Below are positions 48,001 through 57,320 of a stretch of 64,000 nucleotides of DNA, piece by piece. The stretch's first letter is position 1. Each line of letters opens with the position of its first letter. The notes below the pieces were generated by a model, which saw only the letters and a program-made list of their open reading frames with translations, had not been told where the DNA came from and ran no database searches. This DNA comes from Burkholderiales bacterium (lineage in GTDB: Bacteria > Pseudomonadota > Gammaproteobacteria > Burkholderiales > Burkholderiaceae_C), in the NCBI GenBank assembly GCA_947381415.1, contig CANCVB010000007.1:1-64000 (forward strand). The letters are read 5' to 3'. A program made the position numbers and the translations under genes.

Positions 48001-48291
48001 GTGAATCGCCTTGACTTGGTTGCGCAAATAGATTCAATGTCTTTTTTGCGTTATTCGCCAGCAGGGCTACCCGTTTTAGATTTCATGTTGTTTCATGAAT
48101 CAACGGTTACAGAAGCAGACCAGTCTAGAAAAGTTCAACTGAAATTGAAATCGATTGCCATGGGGATACTTGCCGAACAAGTCAGCAATTTCCAATTAGG
48201 TAGCAATTGGTCCTTCAAGGGATTTTTAAGTTCTTCACAGAATGCCAAGTCCCTCGTTTATCACATTCAAGAAATTCAAACTGTTTTATAG
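48001..48291 (+). CDS. priB: Primosomal replication protein PriB
   Basis: A 96-residue single-stranded DNA binding OB-fold protein that helps PriA restart replication. NRLDLVAQIDSMSFLRYSPAGLPVLDFMLFHES is the OB N-terminus, and GSNWSFKGFLSSSQNAKSLVYHIQEI the end. GTG start. Its place between rpsF and rpsR is the conserved beta/gammaproteobacterial position; divergence from E. coli PriB is substantial, but position supports the call. Confidence 0.93.
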   Translation: MNRLDLVAQIDSMSFLRYSPAGLPVLDFMLFHESTVTEADQSRKVQLKLKSIAMGILAEQVSNFQLGSNWSFKGFLSSSQNAKSLVYHIQEIQTVL

Positions 48292-48300
48292 GAGGCTTAC

Positions 48301-48582
48301 ATGGCCACTTTCAAGAAATTCAATAAAGACAAGCGACCCAAACGCAATACACAATCATTGCTCTTCAAGCGGAAAAGGTTTTGTCGCTTTACAGTGACCA
48401 ATGTTGAAGAAATTGACTACAAAGATATTGATACCCTCAGAGACTTCATTGCTGAAAATGGAAAAATCATTCCAGCGCGCCTAACGGGTACCCGAGCTAT
48501 CTATCAGCGCCAGCTCAATACGGCCATCAAGCGAGCCAGATTTTTGGCACTGTTGCCATACACCGATCAACACAAAATCTAA
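48301..48582 (+). CDS. rpsR: 30S ribosomal protein S18
   Basis: A 93-residue S18 with the basic N-terminus and the core [25 protein letters not shown] plus [18 protein letters not shown]. It pairs with S6 on the platform of the 30S subunit. AGGAGG lies just upstream of the ATG. Confidence 0.97.
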   Translation: MATFKKFNKDKRPKRNTQSLLFKRKRFCRFTVTNVEEIDYKDIDTLRDFIAENGKIIPARLTGTRAIYQRQLNTAIKRARFLALLPYTDQHKI

Positions 48583-48594
48583 GGAGCTATTGAC

Positions 48595-49047
48595 ATGCAA
48601 ATTATTCTGCTTGAAAAGGTAGTTAACCTTGGAAATTTGGGTGAAGTTGTTAAGGTCAAAGATGGCTATGCCAGAAATTTCCTCATCCCTTCTGGACAGG
48701 CTCGTCGTGCAACAGATTCAGCGATCAAGGAATTTGAAGTGCGTCGTGCTGAACTTGAAAAAGCCGCGCATGAAAAGCTCTTGGCCGCACAAGCACAAGG
48801 TGAAAAATTGAATGGAACGACTATCAAGTTAACGCAAAAAGCTGGTGTTGATGGCCGTCTTTTTGGTTCAGTGACCAACTTTGATATTGCAGAAGAGTTG
48901 ATCAAAAATGGTTACCAGGTGAGTAAATCTCAAATTCGCATGCCCAAAGGCCCCATCAAAACAGTGGGCGACTCTACAGTCAGTGTAGCCTTGCACACAG
49001 ACGTCTTGGTAGATGTCAACATATCTGTTTATGGCGAAACGAATTAA
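48595..49047 (+). CDS. rplI: 50S ribosomal protein L9
   Basis: A 150-residue L9: N-terminal domain [32 protein letters not shown], a long connecting helix (about 40-75) and the C-terminal RNA-binding domain. AAGGAG precedes the ATG. Last gene of the ribosomal unit; a terminator follows. Confidence 0.97.
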   Translation: MQIILLEKVVNLGNLGEVVKVKDGYARNFLIPSGQARRATDSAIKEFEVRRAELEKAAHEKLLAAQAQGEKLNGTTIKLTQKAGVDGRLFGSVTNFDIAEELIKNGYQVSKSQIRMPKGPIKTVGDSTVSVALHTDVLVDVNISVYGETN

Positions 49048-49063
49048 TTTCTAAAGCTGAATT

Positions 49064-49090
49064 AAAACCGCTCCTTGGGGCGGTTTTTTT
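49064..49090 (+). terminator. Rho-independent terminator after rplI
   Basis: AAAACCGC (49064-49071) pairs with GCGGTTTT (49080-49087), and the stem can extend inward through CC/GG pairs; seven T follow at 49084-49090. Confidence 0.9.
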
Positions 49091-49123
49091 ATTTCAAAAT
49101 CATTTCAACCACCAATCTACTGG

Positions 49124-49154
49124 TTATCCCCAGATTGTTCACTTGTGGTCCACA
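49124..49154. promoter_or_regulatory. DnaA-box-like site and palindrome before dnaB
   Basis: TTATCCCCA (49124-49132) differs from the strict DnaA box TTATCCACA at one base. TGTGGTCCACA (49144-49154) is an 11-base palindrome with a central T. Both lie 60-95 bases before the dnaB start and could be control elements. Two short sites can occur by chance. Confidence 0.3.
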
Positions 49155-49216
49155 CGGTTATGCGGTGACATATCAGCATATAAAAAGTAGGATTGCTTCT
49201 GATTCGAAGGTTAAAT

Positions 49217-50629
49217 ATGTCTGTTACTTTTCCTGAAATTGGCGATACATCCTATATGTCATTGGGTGACAAGCAAATTGCCCAATTGAAGATTCCACCC
49301 CATTCACAAGAAGCTGAATCGAGTGTTTTAGGTGGATTATTGCTTGACAACAACTCATGGGACAAAGTGGCTGATTTATTGGTTGAGGCCGATTTTTACC
49401 GCTATGAACATCGCTTGGTATTTTCGTCGATCAGTTCGCTGGTGAATCAAAACCGTCCAGCGGATGTCATCACGGTTTTTGAACAAATGCAAAGTCAAGG
49501 TAAGGCTGAGGAAATTGGAGGCTTGGCTTATCTGAATTCTTTGGCGCAGTATGTACCGAGTTCTGCAAATATTCGCCGATACGCGGAGATCGTTAGAGAG
49601 AGATCAATATTACGCAAACTTGTCAGCGTGAGTGATGAGATAGCTACTTCTGCGTTGAATACCAATGGGCGTCCAGTGACCCATATTTTGGATGAGGCGG
49701 AGCAAAAGATTTTTAGCATTGGGGAAGAAGGTTCTCGAATGCGCCAAGGCTTTCAAAGCATGGATAAGCTGGTCTTACAACTCTTAGACCGTGTTGAAGA
49801 AATGTCATTGAATCCAAATGACATTACTGGCGTTCCGACCGGATTTTTTGATCTTGATCGAATGACTTCGGGTATGCAAGCAGGTGATTTGATCGTTCTT
49901 GCAGCCAGACCTTCAATGGGTAAAACTGCATTGGCAATCAATATTGCAGAGCATGTGGCACTAAAAGAAGATTTGCCTGTTGCAGTTTTTTCGATGGAAA
50001 TGGGCGCTTCGCAATTGGCTATTCGTATTGTTGGATCGATTGGACGCATTGATCAAGGGCGTTTGCGTACTGGAAAGCTTGTGGATGATGAATGGCCTCG
50101 TTTGAATGACGCCATAGAAAAATTGAAAACGGTGTCGCTGTCCATTGATGAAACACCAGGTTTGACCACCAGTGAATTGCGCGCAAGTGCTCGTAGATTG
50201 GCCAGAAGTTGTGGAAAACTCGGGTTGGTAGTTGTCGACTATTTACAGTTGATGAGCGGTAGCAGTGGTGGTGATGGCGAAAATCGCGCAACTGAATTGG
50301 GTGAAATTTCCAGGGGTTTAAAAATGTTGGCCAAGGAATTGCAGTGCCCTGTCATTGCGTTGTCGCAGCTCAATCGAGGTGTTGAGCAAAGGACAGATAA
50401 GCGACCCATGATGAGTGATTTGAGAGAGTCAGGTGCCATTGAACAAGATGCTGACGTTATCATGTTCATTTACAGAGATGACTATTACAATAAAGACTCT
50501 AAGGATCCTGGTGTTGCTGAAATTATCATTGCCAAGCAGCGCAATGGACCTACTGGAACTGTCAAGCTAACTTTTCTTAAGCCTATTACAAAGTTCGAGT
50601 CTTATGCCGGACCTTCTTCAGATTTCTGA
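49217..50629 (+). CDS. dnaB: Replicative DNA helicase DnaB
   Basis: A 470-residue hexameric helicase. The N-terminal domain (about 25-130) has PPHSQEAESSVLGGLLLDN. The RecA-like core has Walker A ARPSMGKTALAINIA, VFSMEMGASQLAIR, Walker B LVVVDYLQLMSG and SQLNRGVEQR. ATG 49217 follows GAAGG at about 8 bases; an earlier in-frame TTG is disfavoured. No intein is present. Confidence 0.96.
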   Translation: MSVTFPEIGDTSYMSLGDKQIAQLKIPPHSQEAESSVLGGLLLDNNSWDKVADLLVEADFYRYEHRLVFSSISSLVNQNRPADVITVFEQMQSQGKAEEIGGLAYLNSLAQYVPSSANIRRYAEIVRERSILRKLVSVSDEIATSALNTNGRPVTHILDEAEQKIFSIGEEGSRMRQGFQSMDKLVLQLLDRVEEMSLNPNDITGVPTGFFDLDRMTSGMQAGDLIVLAARPSMGKTALAINIAEHVALKEDLPVAVFSMEMGASQLAIRIVGSIGRIDQGRLRTGKLVDDEWPRLNDAIEKLKTVSLSIDETPGLTTSELRASARRLARSCGKLGLVVVDYLQLMSGSSGGDGENRATELGEISRGLKMLAKELQCPVIALSQLNRGVEQRTDKRPMMSDLRESGAIEQDADVIMFIYRDDYYNKDSKDPGVAEIIIAKQRNGPTGTVKLTFLKPITKFESYAGPSSDF

Positions 50630-50638
50630 CAATAGCTT

Positions 50639-52309
50639 TTAGAGTACTTCACTGGCAAAGTCTGCCAATCTTGATCTCTCTCCACGCGCGAGTGTGATGT
50701 GGCCACCGTGGGGCCATCCCTTGAATCTATCCACAGCAAACGTTAAACCTGAGGAACCTTCTGTCAAATAAGGCGTATCAATTTGGGCTAAGTTGCCCAT
50801 GCAAATAATTTTGGTTCCTGGTCCCGCACGTGTTATGAGTGTTTTCATTTGTTTAGGCGTCAGGTTCTGCGCTTCGTCAATGACAACAAATTTATTTAAG
50901 AATGTACGCCCACGCATAAAGTTGAGGCTTTTGATTTTGATCTTGCTACGGATCAACTCATTTGTAGCCGCTCGTCCCCATTCGCCTGCGCTGGTATCGG
51001 TTTTGGCAAGTACCTCAAGGTTGTCATCCAATGCGCCCATCCAAGGACCCATTTTCTCTTCTTCAGTCCCCGGTAAAAAACCGATGTCTTCTCCGACACT
51101 CACGGTTGCCCGCGTCATGATGATCTCTGTATACCTTCGCTCGTCCAACACCTGAATTAATCCAGACGCTAAAGCCAGAAGTGTTTTTCCCGTACCTGCT
51201 GTGCCAGTCAGGGTCACGAAATCTATTTCTGGATCCATCAGCATATTGAGCGCAAAGTTTTGTTCACGGTTGCGGGCTGTCACGCCCCAAGCTGCGTTCT
51301 TTAGATGGCCAAAATCTTTGAGTGCTTTAAACACTGCAGTTTTGCCCCTGATTTCTGTCACCCTGGCATAGAGACTGGGTTCACCTGCTGCTTCAAAATA
51401 CACAAATTGATTGATATGCATGTTGGAAACGATGGGGCCACCTATTCTGTAATAGGTATTGCCGCCTGCTTGCCAACTCTCAACACTCTTAGCCTGTTTT
51501 GACCAAAAATCCAAAGGCAAAGCAAGCGAACCAGAGTAGAGAAGATCTCCATCTTCCAAGGTTTTGTCATTTTGGTAGTCTTCGGCCGCCAACCCCAGTG
51601 CGCGAGCTTTAACCCGCATATTGATATCTTTGGAAACGAGAACAACTTGCCTAGGGGAATACATCTGCCCCAGCGCTTGAACAACGCCTAAGATTTGGTT
51701 GTCTGCTTTCCCCTGAGGCAGGCTAGCGGGGAGGGTGTAATTGAGCGGCTTGGTTTGGAAGAAAAGCTTTCCTCCTACATCCAAATATCCTGTTCCATTG
51801 AGTGGTATCCCAATAGAAATATCCGCGTTTTGCAAGCCAACGAGTGAGTCGAGAGTTCGACTGGTTTGCCTTGCATTTCGGGCAACTTCAGTCATCCCTT
51901 TTTTATGGCTATCCAACTCCTCCAGAACAATCATGGGGAGAAAAACATCGTGTTCCTCAAATCGAAAGAGGCACATCGGGTCATGCATCAATACATTGGT
52001 ATCCAGAACGAAAAGCTTGCTGGGACCTGCAAACTTAGTTTGCTTGCTTTTCTTGTCCTTGGTGGAGGCTGCCGACATGGGTGAAATTTTCCCTATCATT
52101 GCCTCTGGTTCTCTGATTAATGGGCCAGAGGAATTGTCAAGCGCAGGTCTGACGTTCAATTCACTTTCCAAGTGACGAGACTGCTCTGGATCACGCGAGA
52201 GTTCGCTTGAAATTTTGGGGTGAGAAGCTTTAGATTTTTTTGCAGCAGAAATCGTTGCGGAGGACTGAAGCTTTGCTGCGCGTTTGGTAGGGGCTGGTGG
52301 CAAAGGCAT
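50639..52309 (-). CDS. PIN-PhoH fusion ATPase (PhoH2 type)
   Basis: A 556-residue protein. A disordered Ser/Lys-rich N-terminus (about 1-95) precedes a PIN nuclease domain (about 98-250) with the acidic start FVLDTNVLMHDP and VLEELD. The C-terminal PhoH ATPase (about 335-550) has Walker A GTAGTGKTLLALASG and Walker B VIDEAQNLTPKQMK. PIN-PhoH proteins are reported as RNA helicase/ribonucleases. The symbol phoH is shared with phosphate-starvation genes, but this two-domain form is not shown to belong to the Pho regulon here. It starts 6 bases after bcp ends. Confidence 0.9.
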   Translation of the reverse strand: MPLPPAPTKRAAKLQSSATISAAKKSKASHPKISSELSRDPEQSRHLESELNVRPALDNSSGPLIREPEAMIGKISPMSAASTKDKKSKQTKFAGPSKLFVLDTNVLMHDPMCLFRFEEHDVFLPMIVLEELDSHKKGMTEVARNARQTSRTLDSLVGLQNADISIGIPLNGTGYLDVGGKLFFQTKPLNYTLPASLPQGKADNQILGVVQALGQMYSPRQVVLVSKDINMRVKARALGLAAEDYQNDKTLEDGDLLYSGSLALPLDFWSKQAKSVESWQAGGNTYYRIGGPIVSNMHINQFVYFEAAGEPSLYARVTEIRGKTAVFKALKDFGHLKNAAWGVTARNREQNFALNMLMDPEIDFVTLTGTAGTGKTLLALASGLIQVLDERRYTEIIMTRATVSVGEDIGFLPGTEEEKMGPWMGALDDNLEVLAKTDTSAGEWGRAATNELIRSKIKIKSLNFMRGRTFLNKFVVIDEAQNLTPKQMKTLITRAGPGTKIICMGNLAQIDTPYLTEGSSGLTFAVDRFKGWPHGGHITLARGERSRLADFASEVL

Positions 52310-52315
52310 GAGAAA

Positions 52316-52801
52316 TCAAGCAGAGGCGGTAGATTTTTTGAGTGCTTTCACTGCTTTGAGAACTTCATCCACATGCCCAGGAACTTTGAGTCCACGCCAC
52401 TCTTGTTTGAGTAAGCCGTCTGCCCCAATCAGAAAGGTGCTTCGTTCAATGCCTTTAACTTTTTTTCCATACATGATTTTGTTTTTGACAACACCAAACA
52501 TGTGGCACATTTTTTCTTCTGTATCAGCAATCAACTCAAAAGGCAGTTCAAGTTTTTCTTTGAAACTGTCATGAGAGCGCATGTTGTCCCTTGAAACCCC
52601 GAAGATAACGGCGCCAGCTTTGGTAAATTCTTTGAATTTATCCCTGAACTGCATAGCTTCCGTGGTGCAGCCGGGCGTGTTGTCTTTGGGGTAGAAGTAC
52701 AAAATAACTGTTTGACCAAGATGGGACTGGTGGCTCACTTTGACGCCTCCAGTTGCGTTGGCTTCAAATTCGGGGAGGTGTTTATTGACAACAATCGCCA
52801 T
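52316..52801 (-). CDS. bcp: Peroxiredoxin Bcp/PrxQ type
   Basis: A 161-residue thioredoxin-fold peroxidase reducing hydroperoxides. The peroxidatic Cys45 is in NTPGCTTEAMQFRD. The resolving cysteine five residues later in E. coli Bcp (Cys50) is replaced by Met50, so this copy must use another resolving cysteine (a Cys occurs later in EEKMCHMFG) or act as a 1-Cys enzyme. It is first in a two-gene unit with the PIN-PhoH gene. Confidence 0.92.
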   Translation of the reverse strand: MAIVVNKHLPEFEANATGGVKVSHQSHLGQTVILYFYPKDNTPGCTTEAMQFRDKFKEFTKAGAVIFGVSRDNMRSHDSFKEKLELPFELIADTEEKMCHMFGVVKNKIMYGKKVKGIERSTFLIGADGLLKQEWRGLKVPGHVDEVLKAVKALKKSTASA

Positions 52802-52896
52802 GGTTCAGAATCCGGTGTGACATTAAGCCCGAAGCAACAAGTCGGGAAACCTCATTTTATCCTGAAATGCGTCCCTAACTCGAGAAGAGAGTCGTC

Positions 52897-53262
52897 TTAG
52901 ATAAAAAGAATGGCAGCAACTTTGCGATTTTCACCCGCCAAAATGTTGTAGGTTCTGCATGCTGCCGCGGTATCCATTGTCTCAACACCAATATTTTGTT
53001 GAAGAAAAGGGGTCAGGTGGTCGATTGGAATGAATATCTTTTGTTTTCCACAACCAATTAACAAAACTTCGAGTTGCATGTCAAGTAATTGGGTGAAATC
53101 GATAGAGGTGGATATTGACTCCAGCGTACCTTTCAATGGTTGTCGCAAGCCTGACCAGCCTATAAGCATGTTCTGGTGAAACTTTTCTCCATCTAGCGCT
53201 AACCAGCCGTTGCCGTGCCCGGTGACTGTTTGACCTTGCGTACGATCAGGTTGTAATTTCAT
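52897..53262 (-). CDS. Mth938-like domain protein (DUF498/NDUFAF3 type)
   Basis: A 121-residue soluble protein. I chose ATG 53260-53262 (MKLQPDRTQGQT). GHGNGWLALDGEKFHQNMLIGWSG and EVLLIGCGKQKIFIP, then TYNILAGENRKVAAILFI, are hallmarks of the Mth938/NDUFAF3 family, whose mitochondrial member assists complex I assembly. The bacterial function is not known. Divergent from alaA. Confidence 0.85.
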   Translation of the reverse strand: MKLQPDRTQGQTVTGHGNGWLALDGEKFHQNMLIGWSGLRQPLKGTLESISTSIDFTQLLDMQLEVLLIGCGKQKIFIPIDHLTPFLQQNIGVETMDTAAACRTYNILAGENRKVAAILFI

Positions 53263-53279
53263 ATATTTTGGGGGTAATA

Positions 53280-53293
53280 GGCGCAAATGCGCC
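53280..53293. promoter_or_regulatory. 14-base palindrome between the Mth938-like gene and alaA
   Basis: GGCGCA (53280-53285) and TGCGCC (53288-53293) form a perfect palindrome with a two-base centre, in the 82-base divergent control region. It is 18 bases before the leftward start and 52 before alaA. It looks like an operator rather than a hairpin, as the loop would be too short. Confidence 0.4.
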
Positions 53294-53344
53294 CTTGAAG
53301 TATGGTCAAATTATAGGTTTTACCCTGGAACATAGGGAGATACT

Positions 53345-54571
53345 TTGAAAACCATCCACAAATCCGCAAAGCTGGCCAATGTCTGTTATGACATCCGAGG
53401 ACCTGTTTTGGATAAAGCCCGTCAGATGGAAGAAGAAGGGCACAAAATTATCAAACTTAATATTGGTAATTTAGCTGTATTTGGCTTTGATGCACCGGAA
53501 GAAATTCAGCAAGACATGATCAGGAATCTTCCCAGTGCCGCCGCCTATTCCGACAGTAAAGGTATTTTTGCTGCCAGAAAAGCTGTGATGCAGTACACCC
53601 AAGAGCAAGGTGTTGATGGTGTCACTTTAGATGATATTTATTTGGGCAATGGCGCCAGTGAGTTGATTGTCATGGCAACGAATGCGCTGCTCAATGATGG
53701 TGACGAAATGTTGTTGCCAGCCCCAGACTACCCTTTATGGACGGCCGCCGTAAGTCTTTCCGGCGGAACGCCTGTCCACTATCTTTGCGATGAAGCAAAT
53801 GGCTGGATGCCTGATATTGCAGATATTCGCGCAAAGATAACGCCTAACACCAAGGGAATTGTTGTTATCAATCCCAATAACCCGACCGGTGCCTTGTACT
53901 CAGATGAACTGCTCAAACAACTTGTTCAAGTGGCGCGGGAATTTGGGCTGGTACTTTTCGCTGACGAGGTCTACGACAAGGTGTTGTATGACGATGTCAA
54001 ACACACAGCAATTGCAAGCTTATCTAAAGACGTGCTTACATTGACCTTCAATTCACTGTCTAAAAGCTATCGATCTTGTGGTTACAGGGCCGGCTGGTTG
54101 GTCGTATCAGGCGAAAAAAAGCCTGCCAGGGATTACATCGAAGGCCTGAATATGCTTTCCTCCATGCGCTTATGTGCCAATGTCCCTGGCCAAAGCGCGA
54201 TTCAAACTGCTTTGGGCGGATACCAGACGATCAATGATTTGATTAAGCCTGGCGGCAGACTGCGCCGTCAAAGAGATCTGGCCTACGAGTTGATCACCGC
54301 CATCCCTGGGGTAACTTGTGTCAAGCCTCAGGCGGCTTTGTATATGTTTCCCAAGCTTGATCCCAAGATGTATCCCATCAAGAATGATCAACACTTTATC
54401 AACGAGTTATTGCAAGAGACCAAAGTTTTGTTGGTTCAAGGAACAGGCTTTAATTGGCCAAGCACAGACCATTTCCGCATCGTATTTTTACCCCATGAAG
54501 ATGACTTGCGAGTCGCCATTGGGCGCATTGCAAAGTTTCTTGAGCAATACAGAAAGAACCCTAGCGCATGA
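53345..54571 (+). CDS. alaA: Alanine transaminase, AlaA type
   Basis: A 408-residue fold-type I PLP aminotransferase very like E. coli AlaA (405), converting pyruvate and glutamate to alanine. It begins MKTIHKSAKLANVCYDIRGPVLDKA, has NPNNPTGALYS and the cofactor Lys240 in TFNSLSKSYR, followed by RLCANVPGQSAIQTALGGYQ. In the substrate loop NIGNLAVFGF, two residues (Leu and Val) replace the usual Pro and Pro. The start is TTG 53345 after AGGGAGA (53333-53339). It leads the hom-thrC-mobB-moeA-moaDE run; its stop overlaps hom as ATGA. Confidence 0.93.
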   Translation: MKTIHKSAKLANVCYDIRGPVLDKARQMEEEGHKIIKLNIGNLAVFGFDAPEEIQQDMIRNLPSAAAYSDSKGIFAARKAVMQYTQEQGVDGVTLDDIYLGNGASELIVMATNALLNDGDEMLLPAPDYPLWTAAVSLSGGTPVHYLCDEANGWMPDIADIRAKITPNTKGIVVINPNNPTGALYSDELLKQLVQVAREFGLVLFADEVYDKVLYDDVKHTAIASLSKDVLTLTFNSLSKSYRSCGYRAGWLVVSGEKKPARDYIEGLNMLSSMRLCANVPGQSAIQTALGGYQTINDLIKPGGRLRRQRDLAYELITAIPGVTCVKPQAALYMFPKLDPKMYPIKNDQHFINELLQETKVLLVQGTGFNWPSTDHFRIVFLPHEDDLRVAIGRIAKFLEQYRKNPSA

Positions 54572-55878
54572 GACCCATGAACATCGGCTTGCTTGGCCTG
54601 GGAACTGTGGGTTTAGGAACATACCAAGTACTGAACCGCAACCAAGAAGAAATCCAACGAAGAGCCGGACGTAGTATTCGTATTTCAATGGTGGCCGATC
54701 TGGATGTAGAAAGGGCCAAGTCCTTGGTCAGTTCTGACTGTCTTGTTGTCAACGATGGACGAGAAGTTATCTCAAGCCCAGACGTTGATATCGTTGTCGA
54801 ACTCATTGGCGGATATGGTATCGCCTATGAATTGGTCATGTCGGCCATCGAAGCAGGTAAGCACGTGGTGACAGCCAACAAAGCTTTATTGGCTATGCAC
54901 GGAACTGAAATTTTCGAGGCTGCACTGCGTAAAGGTGTCATGGTCGCTTTTGAAGCCTCAGTGGCGGGTGGAATACCCATTATCAAGGCCTTGCGTGAAG
55001 GCTTGACGGCTAACCGAATAGAGTGGGTAGCAGGAATTATCAACGGCACGACCAACTTCATACTCTCGCAAATGCGGGAAAAAAATTGGTCGTTTCAGCA
55101 GGCTTTGGAAATGGCACAGTCCCTAGGTTACGCAGAGGCGGATCCCACCTTTGACATTGAAGGTATCGATGCTGCCCACAAGGCGTCAATCATGTCAGCC
55201 ATTGCATTTGGCGTTCGCATGCCTTTTAACCATGCCTATATTGAAGGGGTTACGCAATTACAGTCGCAAGATATACGCTTTGCAGAGCAACTGGGGTATC
55301 GAATCAAGTTGCTTGGGATATCAAAGCAAAGTCAAGAAGGCATTGAATTGCGAATACATCCATGCCTTGTTCCATCCAAGTCGATCATTGCAAATGTAGA
55401 GGGTGCCATGAATGCTGTGATGGTTCAGGCCGATGCAGTGGGCACCACGCTTTACTACGGAAAAGGCGCAGGGGGGGAACCTACTGCCAGCGCAGTGATT
55501 GCAGATTTGGTAGACATTGCCCGTTTGCATGCTGCAGACCCTTTGAGTCGTGTTCCTCATTTGGCCTTTCAACCGCAGGCAATGCGAGATACCCCCATTT
55601 TGCCGATTGAAAAAGTTGAAACTTCCTATTATTTGCGCTTAGGTGTCGCTGACCAAGCAGGCGTGCTTGCAAGCGTGACCAGCGTACTGGCTCAGCACAA
55701 TATCAGTATTGATGCCATGCTGCAGCAGCCTTCACACCATAAGGAAGAGCGAACAGAGTTGATCATATTGACACATCAATGCATTGAGTCGCAAATGAAC
55801 CAGGCATTGGCAATCATCCAGTCCCTTCCAACAGTGATCGAACCCATTATTCGCATCAGAAAAGAAGAATTAATTTAA
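54568..55878 (+). CDS. hom: Homoserine dehydrogenase
   Basis: A 436-residue monofunctional enzyme reducing aspartate semialdehyde to homoserine, feeding threonine and methionine. NAD(P) motif GLGTVGLGTYQVL (about 8-20), catalytic region INGTTNFILSQM and EADPTFDIEGIDAAHK, and a C-terminal ACT domain (about 350-430) for feedback control. ATG 54568 overlaps the alaA stop; its own TAA shares a base with the thrC ATG. Confidence 0.96.
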   Translation: MRPMNIGLLGLGTVGLGTYQVLNRNQEEIQRRAGRSIRISMVADLDVERAKSLVSSDCLVVNDGREVISSPDVDIVVELIGGYGIAYELVMSAIEAGKHVVTANKALLAMHGTEIFEAALRKGVMVAFEASVAGGIPIIKALREGLTANRIEWVAGIINGTTNFILSQMREKNWSFQQALEMAQSLGYAEADPTFDIEGIDAAHKASIMSAIAFGVRMPFNHAYIEGVTQLQSQDIRFAEQLGYRIKLLGISKQSQEGIELRIHPCLVPSKSIIANVEGAMNAVMVQADAVGTTLYYGKGAGGEPTASAVIADLVDIARLHAADPLSRVPHLAFQPQAMRDTPILPIEKVETSYYLRLGVADQAGVLASVTSVLAQHNISIDAMLQQPSHHKEERTELIILTHQCIESQMNQALAIIQSLPTVIEPIIRIRKEELI

Positions 55879-57320
55879 TGTTGTATTTATCAACCCGAGG
55901 TTATTCAACAAAGCAAACCTTTTGCGATATCTTGCTTGAAGGCTTAGCGCCGGATGGTGGGTTGTATCTGCCAGAAAGCTACCCCGTTGTTAGCACGTTA
56001 AGGTTAGAGGAGTTAAGGCATATCTTTCATGACAAGGGCTATGCAGCTCTGGCTTTTGAAATTTTGTCACTTTATATAGATGACATTCCTAGGGATGATT
56101 TGATGCAGATATGTGAAAAAACATATACGCAGAAAATCTTTGGTAACCCTCTGGTCGCGCCTTTGAGACCGCTTTACGAAAATATTTTTATATTGGCTTT
56201 ATCGAACGGCCCTACATTGGCGTTCAAAGACATGGCCATGCAATTGTTAGGAAATTTATTCGAATATGAATTGGCTAGGCGCAATCAAACTTTAAATATT
56301 TTGGGAGCCACTTCAGGAGACACTGGAAGTGCTGCAGAGTACGCGATGCGTGGAAAAAAAGGGGTGCATGTTTTCATGACCAGTCCCCATGGACGCATGA
56401 GTAAGTTTCAGCAAGCGCAGATGTTTTCTTTGAATGAACCCAATATCCACAATATCGCTATTGAAGGTGTGTTTGATGATTGCCAAGATCTTGTCAAGCA
56501 AGTGTCAAATGATTTGGGCTACAAGCGGCAGTACAACATTGGTACGGTGAACTCCATCAATTGGGCCCGTTTATTGGCTCAAGTCGTTTACTATTTTGCC
56601 GGCTATTTTCAAGCGACGAAAACTTCCAACCAGAAGGTGAGCTTCACAGTGCCAAGTGGAAATTTTGGAAATATTTGTGCAGGTCATGTTGCAAGAATGA
56701 TGGGATTGCCCATTGAGAATCTGATTGTGGCCACCAATGAGAATGATGTACTGGATGAATTTTTCCGTACGGGTATCTATAAAGCACGATCTGGCAAAGA
56801 CACCTTTGAAACCTCAAGTCCTTCTATGGATATTTCAAAAGCCAGTAATTTTGAAAGATTCATTTACGATTTATCTGGACGAGACGCTACTTTGGTTAGC
56901 CAACTTTTCGCAGATGAGTTGACAAAATTGGGGCAGTTTTCTCTTGTCGATCATTCCTCCTTCAAGGATGCCAAGGAAAAATATGGATTCCTAAGCGGCA
57001 AAAGCTTACATGCGGACAGATTAAATACGATTCGAAACGTGTACCAGCAAACAGGTGAGTTGATCGATCCACATACCGCTGACGGTATCAAGGTGGCAAC
57101 GGAACTTCATCACGCAGAGTTACCCATGTTGGTTTTAGAGACTGCCCTGCCTATCAAATTCTCAAAAACCATTCATGAAGCTGTTGGACAAGAGCCAGTA
57201 TGTCCGCCAGCTTTTGTAGCCCTTGAATCTTTGCCTCAATATGTCAAGGTCTTGCCAGTCGATGTTGCCTTGTTAAAGGATTACATTTCCAAAAGTCTCG
57301 GCAGTGAAACATTGCAATGA
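55878..57320 (+). CDS. thrC: Threonine synthase
   Basis: A 480-residue PLP enzyme making threonine from O-phosphohomoserine. MLYLSTRGYSTKQTFCDILLEGLAPDGGLYLPE is the family start; the PLP lysine is Lys117 in TLAFKDMAMQ, followed by NILGATSGDTGSAAEYA. Coupled to hom by a shared base and to mobB by a 4-base overlap. Confidence 0.97.
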   Translation: MLYLSTRGYSTKQTFCDILLEGLAPDGGLYLPESYPVVSTLRLEELRHIFHDKGYAALAFEILSLYIDDIPRDDLMQICEKTYTQKIFGNPLVAPLRPLYENIFILALSNGPTLAFKDMAMQLLGNLFEYELARRNQTLNILGATSGDTGSAAEYAMRGKKGVHVFMTSPHGRMSKFQQAQMFSLNEPNIHNIAIEGVFDDCQDLVKQVSNDLGYKRQYNIGTVNSINWARLLAQVVYYFAGYFQATKTSNQKVSFTVPSGNFGNICAGHVARMMGLPIENLIVATNENDVLDEFFRTGIYKARSGKDTFETSSPSMDISKASNFERFIYDLSGRDATLVSQLFADELTKLGQFSLVDHSSFKDAKEKYGFLSGKSLHADRLNTIRNVYQQTGELIDPHTADGIKVATELHHAELPMLVLETALPIKFSKTIHEAVGQEPVCPPAFVALESLPQYVKVLPVDVALLKDYISKSLGSETLQ

